DNA of 27,197 nt from JBCAWW01 sp039024315 (GTDB taxonomy: Bacteria > Bacteroidota > Bacteroidia > J057), in contig JBCCQN010000110.1 in NCBI GenBank assembly GCA_039024315.1, positions 1 to 27,197 on the forward strand, in the 5' to 3' direction. The position numbers and the translations under genes are program-made. Below the pieces are notes generated by a model, which saw only the letters and a list, made by a program, of their open reading frames with translations, was not told where the DNA came from and searched no databases. Of the stretch, positions 8,063 through 14,591 are shown in pieces. The first letter of the stretch is position 1. The number at the start of each line of letters is the position of its first letter.

Positions 8063-8262
8063 TCTTTTTCAAATGCGAACCATTGTGGATTAAGGATGCC
8101 TGATTTGATTAGCGCCCAAAGCAGTAACAGGCTAAAGCCTCCGGTCATCAAGGAAACCCAATATTGCCCCGTCAATCCAGACTCATATTTCATCCGAAAA
8201 AAGAAGCATACCCCAATATATAGGGTTATCAAAATTTTGGAAACTTTGGGAGAGAATCGCAT
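8017..8262 (-). CDS. Small two-helix membrane protein of unknown function
   Basis: 81 residues: a short basic N-terminus (MRFSPKVSK), helix 1 (ILITLYIGVCFFF), helix 2 (MTGGFSLLLLWALIKSG) and a polar tail (EKEWKNNNQDLPVKGSS). I do not recognise a family. It is the first gene after the symporter, 56 bp downstream and beyond a strong stem-loop, and it overlaps the next small gene. Its position between symporter and symporter-kinase suggests an accessory subunit of one of them; that is inference. Confidence 0.72.
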   Translation of the reverse strand: MRFSPKVSKILITLYIGVCFFFRMKYESGLTGQYWVSLMTGGFSLLLLWALIKSGILNPQWFAFEKEWKNNNQDLPVKGSS

Positions 8263-8280
8263 AGGATTGATGATAAAGGA

Positions 8281-8304
8281 GGGCGGTGTCTAGATACACC
8301 GCCC
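8281..8304. terminator. Intercistronic stem-loop between symporter and sensor genes
   Basis: A 9-bp perfect stem (GGGCGGTGT with ACACCGCCC) and a 6-nt loop lie inside the minus-strand operon. There is no real T-run on the minus strand (TCCTTTATC). It may be a leaky terminator or an RNA-end stabiliser that keeps sensor expression below that of the transporter. Confidence 0.6.
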
Positions 8305-8318
8305 TTATGATTAGCTAA

Positions 8319-10025
8319 TTAATGAACGTGTACACTTTCTTTGGAGCCACGGGGGATCCGGATATCTTCGACCATTTGCTGTACTTCTTCTGGAGGTTCA
8401 GGTGTCATTCGAGACACTACAATAGCCACGACAAAGTTGAGAATCATGCCGATGGTACCGATACCTTCAGGAGAGATACCCCAAAGTCGGTAAGGAGTGG
8501 CCGCTTCAACGCTTTCGAAGCCTACCCCAAACTTGAAGACGAGGATATACATCATGGTAAAGACAATCCCGACAATCATACCACTTACAGCACCTTGGGT
8601 ATTGGTACGCTTATCAAATATCCCTAAGAAGATAGCAGGGAAGAAGGAAGATGCGGCTAAGCCGAACGCTAAGGCTACTACTGCCGCCACATAATCAGGT
8701 GGATAGATACCAAATAGACCTGCCACTACTACCGCACCAGCGGCAGCAAGACGTGCATACATCAACTCCTGCTTGTCAGTGATATTGGGCATAAAGGTCT
8801 TCTTGAGTAGGTCATGAGACACAGCAGTTGAGATGACCAGCAGCAAACCCGCAGCGGTGGAAAGAGCGGCGGCTAGACCACCAGCTGCCACCAAAGCAAT
8901 CACCCAGTTAGGTAGCTGAGCAATTTCTGGATTGGCTAGAACGATGATATCTCGATCAGGATTAAACTCGTTGACATCCTTATCGGCAGACATTTGCACG
9001 CGTCCATCTCCGTTTTTGTCTTCAATACCGATTAGTCCCGTTTCCTGCCAGTTGGTAACCCAAGCGGGGAGGGCTGCAATTTCTGCGTTTTGGACCGTAT
9101 TGATCATATTGGTACGAGCAAAAGCAGACACTGCAGGAGCAGTGGTATAGAGGATGGCGATGAATACGAGTGCATAGCCGGCTGACTTACGAGCATCACG
9201 TACTTTAGGTACCGTAAAGAAACGAACAATTACGTGAGGCAATCCTGCAGTACCAAACATCAAGGCGGCAGTGTACATAAAGAGGTCAATGGTTGACATC
9301 GAGCCATCGGTGTAGGCAGAGAAGCCAAGTTCTGTGGAGAGCCCATCGAGTTTATCAAGCAGGAAGACACCAGGTTCATTGACTAAGGTATCTCCAAAGC
9401 CGAGCTGAGGGATCGGGTTGCCCGTCATTTGGATAGAAATGAAGATGGCCGGCACCATAAAGGCAAAGATCAAAACACAATATTGTGCCACCTGGGTATA
9501 GGTAATCCCTTTCATACCCCCCAAAACAGCGTAGAAGAAAACGATCACCATGCCAATAATTACCCCTAAGGTGATATTGACATCAAGGAAACGAGAGAAT
9601 ACTACCCCTACCCCGCGCATCTGACCTGCGACATAAGTAAAGGAAACAAAGAGGGCACAGATCACGGCCACGATACGAGCAGTACGGCTGTAGTAGCGAT
9701 CACCAATAAAATCAGGTACGGTGAACTTACCGAATTTTCGTAGGTAGGGCGCCAGCATCAGGGCCAGCAATACATATCCTCCGGTCCATCCCATAAGGAA
9801 TTTAGAGCCATCACGGCCTGCGAAAGAAATCAATCCGGCCATGGAGATGAAAGAAGCAGCCGACATCCAGTCAGCGGCAGTAGCCATACCGTTTGCCAGA
9901 GGCGAAACTCCACCACCAGCCACATAAAAGTCCTTGGTAGAGCTGGCACGAGACCAAATCGCGATTCCTATGTATAGGGCGAAGGTGATCCCCACCAATA
10001 TGAAAGTCCAAAGTTGTATATCCAT
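8319..10025 (-). CDS. Sodium:solute symporter, VC_2705 family (probable acetate permease, ActP-like)
   Basis: 568 residues and about 13 membrane helices. FYVAGGGVSPLANGMATAADWMSAASFISMAG at the N-terminus and NWVIALVAAGGLAAALSTAAGLLL in the middle are typical of the large subunit of the two-gene SSS transporters that work with a DUF4212 protein (TIGR03648 type). The DUF4212 gene lies 28 bp upstream. The extramembrane loop contains EDKNGDGRVQ, an EF-hand-like Asp-rich segment that I recall in this subfamily. It should take up a short organic acid with Na+; acetate is inferred from acs, the CrbS-like sensor and the shared operator. Annotation as actP is possible, but the small subunit differs from the DUF485 protein of enteric ActP. 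Confidence 0.94.
   Translation of the reverse strand: MDIQLWTFILVGITFALYIGIAIWSRASSTKDFYVAGGGVSPLANGMATAADWMSAASFISMAGLISFAGRDGSKFLMGWTGGYVLLALMLAPYLRKFGKFTVPDFIGDRYYSRTARIVAVICALFVSFTYVAGQMRGVGVVFSRFLDVNITLGVIIGMVIVFFYAVLGGMKGITYTQVAQYCVLIFAFMVPAIFISIQMTGNPIPQLGFGDTLVNEPGVFLLDKLDGLSTELGFSAYTDGSMSTIDLFMYTAALMFGTAGLPHVIVRFFTVPKVRDARKSAGYALVFIAILYTTAPAVSAFARTNMINTVQNAEIAALPAWVTNWQETGLIGIEDKNGDGRVQMSADKDVNEFNPDRDIIVLANPEIAQLPNWVIALVAAGGLAAALSTAAGLLLVISTAVSHDLLKKTFMPNITDKQELMYARLAAAGAVVVAGLFGIYPPDYVAAVVALAFGLAASSFFPAIFLGIFDKRTNTQGAVSGMIVGIVFTMMYILVFKFGVGFESVEAATPYRLWGISPEGIGTIGMILNFVVAIVVSRMTPEPPEEVQQMVEDIRIPRGSKESVHVH
8655..8671 (+). repeat. Possible hairpin-AACGCTT element, copy 7 (antisense in symporter)
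   Basis: Plus strand: stem CGGC/GCCG, loop TAA, then AACGCTA. It lies in a conserved protein segment (ALAFGLAASS), so protein constraint alone could produce it. Confidence 0.35.
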
Positions 10026-10053
10026 TTTTTGCGAGTTTTAGTATGAAAGGAAA

Positions 10054-10344
10054 TTAGACCAGTTCGGGTTCTTGATTTTCATCTGGCCCTTCATCAACAT
10101 CATATTCTTTGTCGAGACGGTTCATCAAGAAGACATAGACAAAAATTAGAGCGACGAAAACGTAAATTGAACCTTGTTGGGCAAACCAGAAGCCTAGTTT
10201 AAAGCCACCAATCCGGATAGTATCCAATTGATCGACAAACAAAATCCCAAAGCCGTAGCTGACCACAAACCAGATACTCATCAAGATGATCATGTACCGT
10301 AGGTTGGTCTTCCAATATTTCGATAGATCTTTCATAGTCATCAA
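10054..10344 (-). CDS. Sodium:solute symporter small subunit (DUF4212)
   Basis: 96 residues with two membrane helices (MIILMSIWFVVSYGFGILFV and SIYVFVALIFVYVFLM). The linker GGFKLGFWFAQQGSIYVF and the end MNRLDKEY are hallmark DUF4212/TIGR03647 sequence. This protein pairs with the large symporter subunit coded 28 bp downstream. The acidic tail (DVDEGPDENQEPELV) is poorly conserved in type. The gene starts 20 bp after the porin stop, within one transcription unit. Confidence 0.94.
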   Translation of the reverse strand: MMTMKDLSKYWKTNLRYMIILMSIWFVVSYGFGILFVDQLDTIRIGGFKLGFWFAQQGSIYVFVALIFVYVFLMNRLDKEYDVDEGPDENQEPELV

Positions 10345-10364
10345 TATATGTAGATTATTTCATA

Positions 10365-11645
10365 TTATAAATAAAGCATCATCTGCATGCGTAACAAATT
10401 CTTAGGGGTGGGTGCCTCAGTTTCACTTTGAGCTTGATTGCGCTGATACTCAAAAGTTACTTTTGCGTTGTGGCCATCGAGGTAGAGATTTAGCCCCGCG
10501 CCAAACTGAGAAGAGTGTGCATAATCATAGGCCTGGTAAGCATCAAGATTACGGCGGGTATAGTGTAAATAAGGTTGTACACGTAGCTTGTCGCTAAATT
10601 TAGGGGTTAAGTAACCCACTTGAGCGTAGCTGATCGTACCACTGCCTGTACCCCCGACAAGAGCAGGTCGAACCGGTGCCCCCGTCATATTTGGGCCCCA
10701 ATCATTCTTTACGACCGAAGCATAAGCCGTTATCGCCTGACCGTTTTGGCCGATTGGACTGTCAAAAAACACGTCCGCACCAAAAGAATTTACATCGTCG
10801 ATTTCAGTAGTGCCTGCGTCAGTTTTGTGTGATGCCCCTGCTTCGTGGTGAAAAAAGCCAGCGCCTACATTGAGGACACGCTTGGTACCAAGATAAGAGC
10901 CTACCATATACGGTAGTGTATTGCCTTCCTGGTCAAAAAACTGATAATTTAAGTAAGCACTATAGATCTTACCTCCACCTGATTGGTTGGGATTATTGTA
11001 AACCGCTTGATTGACGGGGAGAGATTCATAGTCCACATTAGCAAAAAAGTTGTTTTGCAAGCCTTGATTGACCGCAAATCTATAATCAAGTTTGCCCAAC
11101 TTACCCTTAGCAAAGAAGCCAAGATGACGGGCAAATTGATCAGAAAGCCCGATGTTGCCCCAATTATGCCCAGGAGCATCTAGCGTCAGCATATTTAGGG
11201 TACTTTGGTTAGCAAGGCGAGTTACCCCATTCCAATAATGAAGACCACCTCCTATATGCAGCACTTTGGGGATCACTGTAAAATCTGCCCAGGCGTCATG
11301 CATAAATATCTGAGCTCCTCCTCCTTTACCAACTGGATCCATGGACGCAGTACTCAGGTTATTTAGGCCAAAATGGGTTAGCACCAAGAAGCGTTTATTG
11401 ATCTGGGCAAACATCAAGAAACGAGACCGACGCAAGCGAAAATCTGTGCTCAATTGCATGCCGCCGGGATCAGTAGCCATATTTTGGGTAGTGGCCCACA
11501 TCTGGTGCCAAGTAATCAAACGGAAATATTTACTGCCATCTTCGTTAAGCTTGACCTTTAAGCCTCCGCTATAGTCAATAGAGCCTTGGGCTTGGAGATA
11601 AGAGCCTGAAAGCAGCAAACAGAGGGTAAAAATGATATAACGCAT
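10365..11645 (-). CDS. Outer-membrane porin-like beta-barrel protein
   Basis: 426 residues with a signal peptide (MRYIIFTLCLLLSGSYLQAQ) and alternating hydrophobic strands. YFRLITWHQMWATTQN and FRLRRSRFLMFAQINKRF near the N-terminus resemble phosphate-selective porin (OprP/O)-type or related Bacteroidota barrels. The C-terminus NLLRMQMMLYL ends in an alternating barrel strand. It is the first gene of the symporter operon, so it likely lets the solute cross the outer membrane before uptake by the inner-membrane symporter. That role is an inference from position. Its start lies about 55 bp downstream of the proposed -7 element, with two operator-like palindromes in the promoter. Confidence 0.88.
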   Translation of the reverse strand: MRYIIFTLCLLLSGSYLQAQGSIDYSGGLKVKLNEDGSKYFRLITWHQMWATTQNMATDPGGMQLSTDFRLRRSRFLMFAQINKRFLVLTHFGLNNLSTASMDPVGKGGGAQIFMHDAWADFTVIPKVLHIGGGLHYWNGVTRLANQSTLNMLTLDAPGHNWGNIGLSDQFARHLGFFAKGKLGKLDYRFAVNQGLQNNFFANVDYESLPVNQAVYNNPNQSGGGKIYSAYLNYQFFDQEGNTLPYMVGSYLGTKRVLNVGAGFFHHEAGASHKTDAGTTEIDDVNSFGADVFFDSPIGQNGQAITAYASVVKNDWGPNMTGAPVRPALVGGTGSGTISYAQVGYLTPKFSDKLRVQPYLHYTRRNLDAYQAYDYAHSSQFGAGLNLYLDGHNAKVTFEYQRNQAQSETEAPTPKNLLRMQMMLYL

Positions 11646-11679
11646 AGTAGTAGCATTAAGAATTTTTCGATTTAACTAT

Positions 11680-11691
11680 ATATCTAGATAT
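11680..11691. promoter_or_regulatory. Operator-like palindrome A of the porin operon
   Basis: ATATCTAGATAT, a perfect 12-bp palindrome just downstream of the proposed -7 element, near the expected transcription start. Its centre is 33 bp, about three helical turns, from palindrome B. Confidence 0.6.
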
Positions 11692-11699
11692 CTCGATAA

Positions 11700-11731
11700 C
11701 TAAAGTATGTAAATATCTAGATACTTGCAAA
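11700..11731 (-). promoter_or_regulatory. Putative promoter of the porin-symporter-sensor operon
   Basis: On the minus strand TTTG (11731-11728) and TACTTTAG (11707-11700) are 20 bp apart, the same spacing as at acs; the -7 box has one mismatch to TAnnTTTG. Palindrome B fills the spacer, so a bound repressor would block polymerase. Confidence 0.45.
11711..11726. promoter_or_regulatory. Operator-like palindrome B of the porin operon
   Basis: AAATATCTAGATACTT differs from the perfect acs palindrome at one base. The flank TTGCAA also matches the TTGCGA that follows the acs site. Confidence 0.62.
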
Positions 11732-11805
11732 TTTTAAGCAAAAATGCTTGTCAGATTGTTCTAAAAGCCATAATGCCTCAGAGGCCAGCCGGCCAAGATG
11801 AGAGG

Positions 11806-11821
11806 AGCGTTCTGCGAAGCA
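11806..11821 (-). repeat. Hairpin-AACGCTT element, copy 8
   Basis: Minus strand: stem TGC/GCA, loop TTC, then GAACGCT. It lies in the intergenic region between the divergent porin operon and the 203-residue membrane protein. Confidence 0.55.
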
Positions 11822-11893
11822 AGAAATAGCCCAAAATCGAAAACCATCTGGGGTGAAATTGGGTTAGTTTTAATGTGTCCTTAATCTAGTCCT

Positions 11894-12505
11894 ATGAATC
11901 AGTGGTGGCGCTCTTGGTTTTTTGCTCCTGCGGAGAACGCTTCTGCTCCCAGCTCATTAGAGCAGGAGGTAGAGTTTTTTCAATTTCGTTGGCAGGAAGG
12001 TTATCAGTCCCTTCTCCCTATTCAGCTAATGGGGGGCCTATTACTAATGACCTACATTTGTGGGATCGTCGCTTGGTTGTTTTTTGATTCGATGGTGACT
12101 GCTCAGGTCTGTCTTTGGTTAGGGCTACTATTTTTTCCCTTTTATTTTCCAGCTGTTTTCCTCTCTAAATCCTATTGGGAGATGGAACAAAATACAGAGC
12201 TTGAGCTAGATCACAAAGCCAATTTGATTGCCTATCGTAATCAAGATCAGTATGTGCTTTTTCATCAAGACCAAATCGAAAGTTGTGAGATTGTACAGAC
12301 TGAATTCATGCCGTACTCACTCAACTATCTTTGTCTTAGGGTAAAAGGAGGGGTCGAAATTGTCATATCAAGTCTCATCATAGACCCTGAGACACTAAGC
12401 CAACATCTAGCCGTAAAACCAGTAGTAAAAAGGCGCTTTTTCAATGCTTTTCCACGCTTGAAGGTTTTACAGAAAGTGCCTCAAAAAGCTCCCAAAGAAG
12501 CTTAA
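11894..12505 (+). CDS. Two-helix membrane protein of unknown function, possible PH-like domain
   Basis: 203 residues. After a soluble N-terminus, two hydrophobic helices (LLPIQLMGGLLLMTYICGIVAWLFF and VCLWLGLLFFPFYFPAVFL) precede a strand-rich part of about 75 residues (TELELDHKANLIAYRNQ, DQIESCEIVQTEF, YLCLRVKGGVEIVISS). The strand pattern recalls bacterial PH/YdbS-like domains, but I cannot assign it. Residues 11-20 (APAENASAPS) are the translation of a hairpin-AACGCTT element. The gene's stop overlaps the converging ArsR stop by 3 bp. Confidence 0.75.
   Translation: MNQWWRSWFFAPAENASAPSSLEQEVEFFQFRWQEGYQSLLPIQLMGGLLLMTYICGIVAWLFFDSMVTAQVCLWLGLLFFPFYFPAVFLSKSYWEMEQNTELELDHKANLIAYRNQDQYVLFHQDQIESCEIVQTEFMPYSLNYLCLRVKGGVEIVISSLIIDPETLSQHLAVKPVVKRRFFNAFPRLKVLQKVPQKAPKEA
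11925..11942 (+). repeat. Hairpin-AACGCTT element, copy 9 (inside CDS)
   Basis: Stem CTCC/GGAG, loop TGC, then AACGCTT. Read in frame near the N-terminus of the 203-residue membrane protein. Confidence 0.75.
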
Positions 12506-12792
12506 ATTACCATCTCTAAGGTACCGATCACCTGTTGAAACTCCTTTGATTTGAGGGAGTAGAAGGTATTTTTACCATCACGAGTGGCTTCTACCACTCC
12601 CCTATCCTTAATGATGCGGAGATGATGGGAAACTACTGCTTGGCCTATATCTAAGGCTTCATGAATCTCCTTAACGGCAAGTTTATCATGCTGGGAGAGA
12701 AGATCAATAATCGCGATCCTTACGGGATGAGCGATGGCTCTTAATACTTCCGTCGCTGTCAATAAAAATGTACCGTCCAATCTTGAGTTCAT
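12502..12792 (-). CDS. ArsR-family winged-helix transcriptional regulator
   Basis: 96 residues. The fold signature is complete: VLRAIAHPVRIAIIDLLSQHD at the start, HTH segment VKEIHEALDIGQAVVSHHLRIIKDRGVV, and wing TRDGKNTFYSLKS. There is no cysteine, so it senses neither metals nor thiols through Cys sites. It lies 0.9 kb beyond the start of the acetate operon. An imperfect 22-bp palindrome in its own upstream region resembles the palindromes at acs and at the porin operon. I infer that it represses itself and the acetate-uptake genes. Its inducer, and any link to the kinase/receiver pair, are unknown. Confidence 0.92.
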   Translation of the reverse strand: MNSRLDGTFLLTATEVLRAIAHPVRIAIIDLLSQHDKLAVKEIHEALDIGQAVVSHHLRIIKDRGVVEATRDGKNTFYSLKSKEFQQVIGTLEMVI

Positions 12793-12814
12793 TGGCCTAA
12801 TTTAAATAATACAA

Positions 12815-12836
12815 TCTATATATCTATACATATAGA
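12815..12836. promoter_or_regulatory. Imperfect palindrome upstream of arsR-type gene
   Basis: TCTATATA...TATAGA with 9 of 11 half-site positions paired. Its centre (ATATCTATACAT) matches the ATATCTAGATAT of the other sites at 10 of 12 bases. It lies 23 bp before the regulator's ATG, which suggests autoregulation. Confidence 0.45.
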
Positions 12837-12917
12837 CTAATATTCATAAGCCGACATGCTTTAACCAAAAACTCACATCACAGGCAAAGCCCGCGACATG
12901 AGTATCGAACACCTTAA

Positions 12918-12935
12918 AAACGCTACTTAGCGTTT
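12918..12935. terminator. 8-bp stem hairpin across a stop codon
   Basis: AAACGCTA and TAGCGTTT form a perfect stem with a 2-nt gap. The stem contains the TAA stop of the minus-strand secreted-protein gene. There is no T-run, so a termination role is doubtful. Confidence 0.35.
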
Positions 12936-13655
12936 AATTACGGTCTTAGTTTGAGGGACGAAAGTAGGAGAGGTGGTTTTGTCTTTTGCTAATTTATCAT
13001 AGTCAAACTCTCCAGTCACTTTGAGTTTATAATCGACCTTATTGATTGCCCCACCTTCTGCGACTAAATGGATTGTGAGGTATTTGTCATTTTTCATCCC
13101 TTTCATGGTGATCGTTTTTTCCACTCCAGCCGTCTCAGTCCCCTTATCAATCTGAATGTATTTGGTAGTGATATAATTGTCATTGACATCATACTTACAA
13201 ATAGCGAGGTGGGCACCATTTTTCCCGCCAGTCTTCTTGAAAGAAACTTTTACGTGATCCCAAGGTCCGACAGCAAGACGGAAAGTACGCTCGGTGTAGC
13301 AAGAGCCGCGAAAGTTTTTAAACGGAACGGTAAGATTGACCGGGCCCGGAGTACCTTTGTCTCCTACAATTTCACCCACGGACTCATAAGCCCGAATTTG
13401 AATATCGACCACATCATCTGAGATTTTTTCTAGGTCAATCAGGGGAATGGCATCTCCAACCAACGCATCAGCGGCTTTGGTTCGAAAGCTGATCATGGTT
13501 CTTACGGCCTCATCAAAAGCATCGGTCAGACGAGCAAATAGGCTGGTACAAGAAGGTTTAGTCGTAGGTTGTAAGGCAGAAGCGTTCGGCGCAGCCGCTA
13601 TCCCTAAAAAAACTAGGGTAGCCATGGTTAAGGTAATCATCAGCGTTTTCATCAT
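12927..13655 (-). CDS. Secreted protein of unknown function
   Basis: 242 residues with a signal peptide (MKTLMITLTMATLVFLGIAAAPNASA). Residues 35-75 look helical (LFARLTDAFDEAVRTMISFR). The rest is strand-rich (FRLAVGPWDHVKVSFKKTG, YLTIHLVAEGG, YKLKVTGEF), which suggests a beta-sandwich. Three cysteines remain in the mature part. I recognise no family. The signal-peptide end is formed by a hairpin-AACGCTT element. The gene stands alone, with a small inverted repeat (GTTTGT/ACAAAC at 13676-13689) 20 bp upstream of its start. Confidence 0.75.
   Translation of the reverse strand: MMKTLMITLTMATLVFLGIAAAPNASALQPTTKPSCTSLFARLTDAFDEAVRTMISFRTKAADALVGDAIPLIDLEKISDDVVDIQIRAYESVGEIVGDKGTPGPVNLTVPFKNFRGSCYTERTFRLAVGPWDHVKVSFKKTGGKNGAHLAICKYDVNDNYITTKYIQIDKGTETAGVEKTITMKGMKNDKYLTIHLVAEGGAINKVDYKLKVTGEFDYDKLAKDKTTSPTFVPQTKTVIKR
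13581..13597 (-). repeat. Hairpin-AACGCTT element, copy 10 (inside signal peptide)
   Basis: Minus strand: stem CGGC/GCCG, loop TGC, then AACGCTT. Read in frame as AAAPNAS at the end of the signal peptide of the secreted protein. Confidence 0.75.
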
Positions 13656-13740
13656 GATTTTGTATTTAGGTTATTGTTTGTTTACAAACCCAAATAGCTG
13701 ATGATCAGGGCCGATTGCGTCACCCTCTGGGGTGATTTTG

Positions 13741-13790
13741 AAAAAAACTGTCCCCTACAAATACCGGCAAAAATGGTATCTGTAGGGGAC
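13741..13790 (-). terminator. Intrinsic terminator of the bacilliredoxin gene
   Basis: A long stem: GTCCCCTACA/TGTAGGGGAC (10 bp), one mismatch, then ATACC/GGTAT (5 bp), with a 9-nt loop. On the minus strand a run of seven T follows (13747-13741). It lies 26 bp after the bacilliredoxin stop. Confidence 0.9.
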
Positions 13791-13815
13791 AATGCTTATT
13801 TTTTGAGGGTTCTAC

Positions 13816-14232
13816 TTAGCAGAACTCTTCAAATGCAGCTTGCAGATTGGCAGAGATCATGAAGGCAGGACGTCCTTCGATATGGTGACGTTCGATCATG
13901 TGTACCAAGTCTCCATCTTTAAACAAGGCAATTGCCGGAGAAGAAGGAGGGTAAGGGAGCAAGTATTCGCGTACGCGCTTAGTCGCATCAAGATCTACCC
14001 CAGCAAATACTGTAACGATATTGCTTGGGTTTTTCTCTGTGTTTTGGATAGCGTGAACTACTCCAGGGCGAGCCGCACCAGCTGCACAACCACAAACAGA
14101 GTTGACTACTACGAGCGTAGTACCCTCTTGATTGCGAAGCGTATTATCTACGTCTTCGACGGTATGCAAATGTGTGAAGCCGGCCTCGGTAAGCTCGGCG
14201 GCCATGGGAGCCGTTATTTCAGCTGGATACAT
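13816..14232 (-). CDS. BrxA/BrxB-family bacilliredoxin
   Basis: 138 residues, full length for the family (YphP/YqiW, formerly DUF1094). The thioredoxin-fold protein has the family's CGC active site (Cys47-Gly-Cys49 in VNSVCGCAAGAARPG). It also has the conserved PYPPSSPAIALFKDGDLVHMIERHHIEGR and the C-terminal FEEFC cysteine. In Firmicutes these proteins remove bacillithiol from thiolated proteins (known). Many Bacteroidota are thought to make bacillithiol, so the same role is plausible. The gene is monocistronic, with a clear terminator; a TATTTTTG that fits the Bacteroidota -7 box (14263-14270, minus) lies 30 bp upstream of its ATG. Confidence 0.95.
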   Translation of the reverse strand: MYPAEITAPMAAELTEAGFTHLHTVEDVDNTLRNQEGTTLVVVNSVCGCAAGAARPGVVHAIQNTEKNPSNIVTVFAGVDLDATKRVREYLLPYPPSSPAIALFKDGDLVHMIERHHIEGRPAFMISANLQAAFEEFC

Positions 14233-14591
14233 ATCTATTTTCTTTAAAAAGATTTCTTATCGCAAAAATACGATAATTTATTTTAATGGTTAACTGTTAA
14301 TTATATTTTAATGTTATAACCTTAACATTCTAATTATTTAAGCAGTGGTCAAGCAGGCCTTAAAAGAAGTAGTAGAATATTTATAAATTCACTTCAATAA
14401 AGTGAAGGCACCCTCTTTTTGCCTATTCAGCAGCATCAAATAGGCTCTAAACAAGGAGGTTTACAATTGCGACAGTAAGTTCGGCTAAGCATCAAAGGGT
14501 TCTACCACTTCACTTCCGACCATCGCTTGCCAAAAAAGTCTTTGAGTTAGGAAGATAAGTAATCGATCATAAAAACAACTTAATTGTGATA
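14233..14591. other. AT-rich intergenic region, no gene seen
   Basis: 359 bp between the divergent bacilliredoxin and EAD genes. The first 110 bp are very AT-rich. A 7-bp stem-loop (14388-14406, TTCACTT/AAGTGAA) is followed by a weaker one (AGGCA/TGCCT). The 14400-14590 part could be a long leader of the EAD gene or an unannotated RNA. I see no open frame worth calling and no clear promoter towards the EAD gene. Confidence 0.5.

Noticed and set aside
8508..8520. CTTCAACGCTTT as another repeat element
   Set aside because: No paired stem precedes AACGCTT, and the sequence codes for conserved transporter residues.
9000..9020. EF-hand-like DKNGDG loop in the symporter as a novelty
   Set aside because: I recall the same loop in other members of this symporter subfamily, so it is a family trait.
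13840..14247. 135-codon open frame on the plus strand
   Set aside because: Antisense to the well-supported bacilliredoxin gene; no recognisable features.
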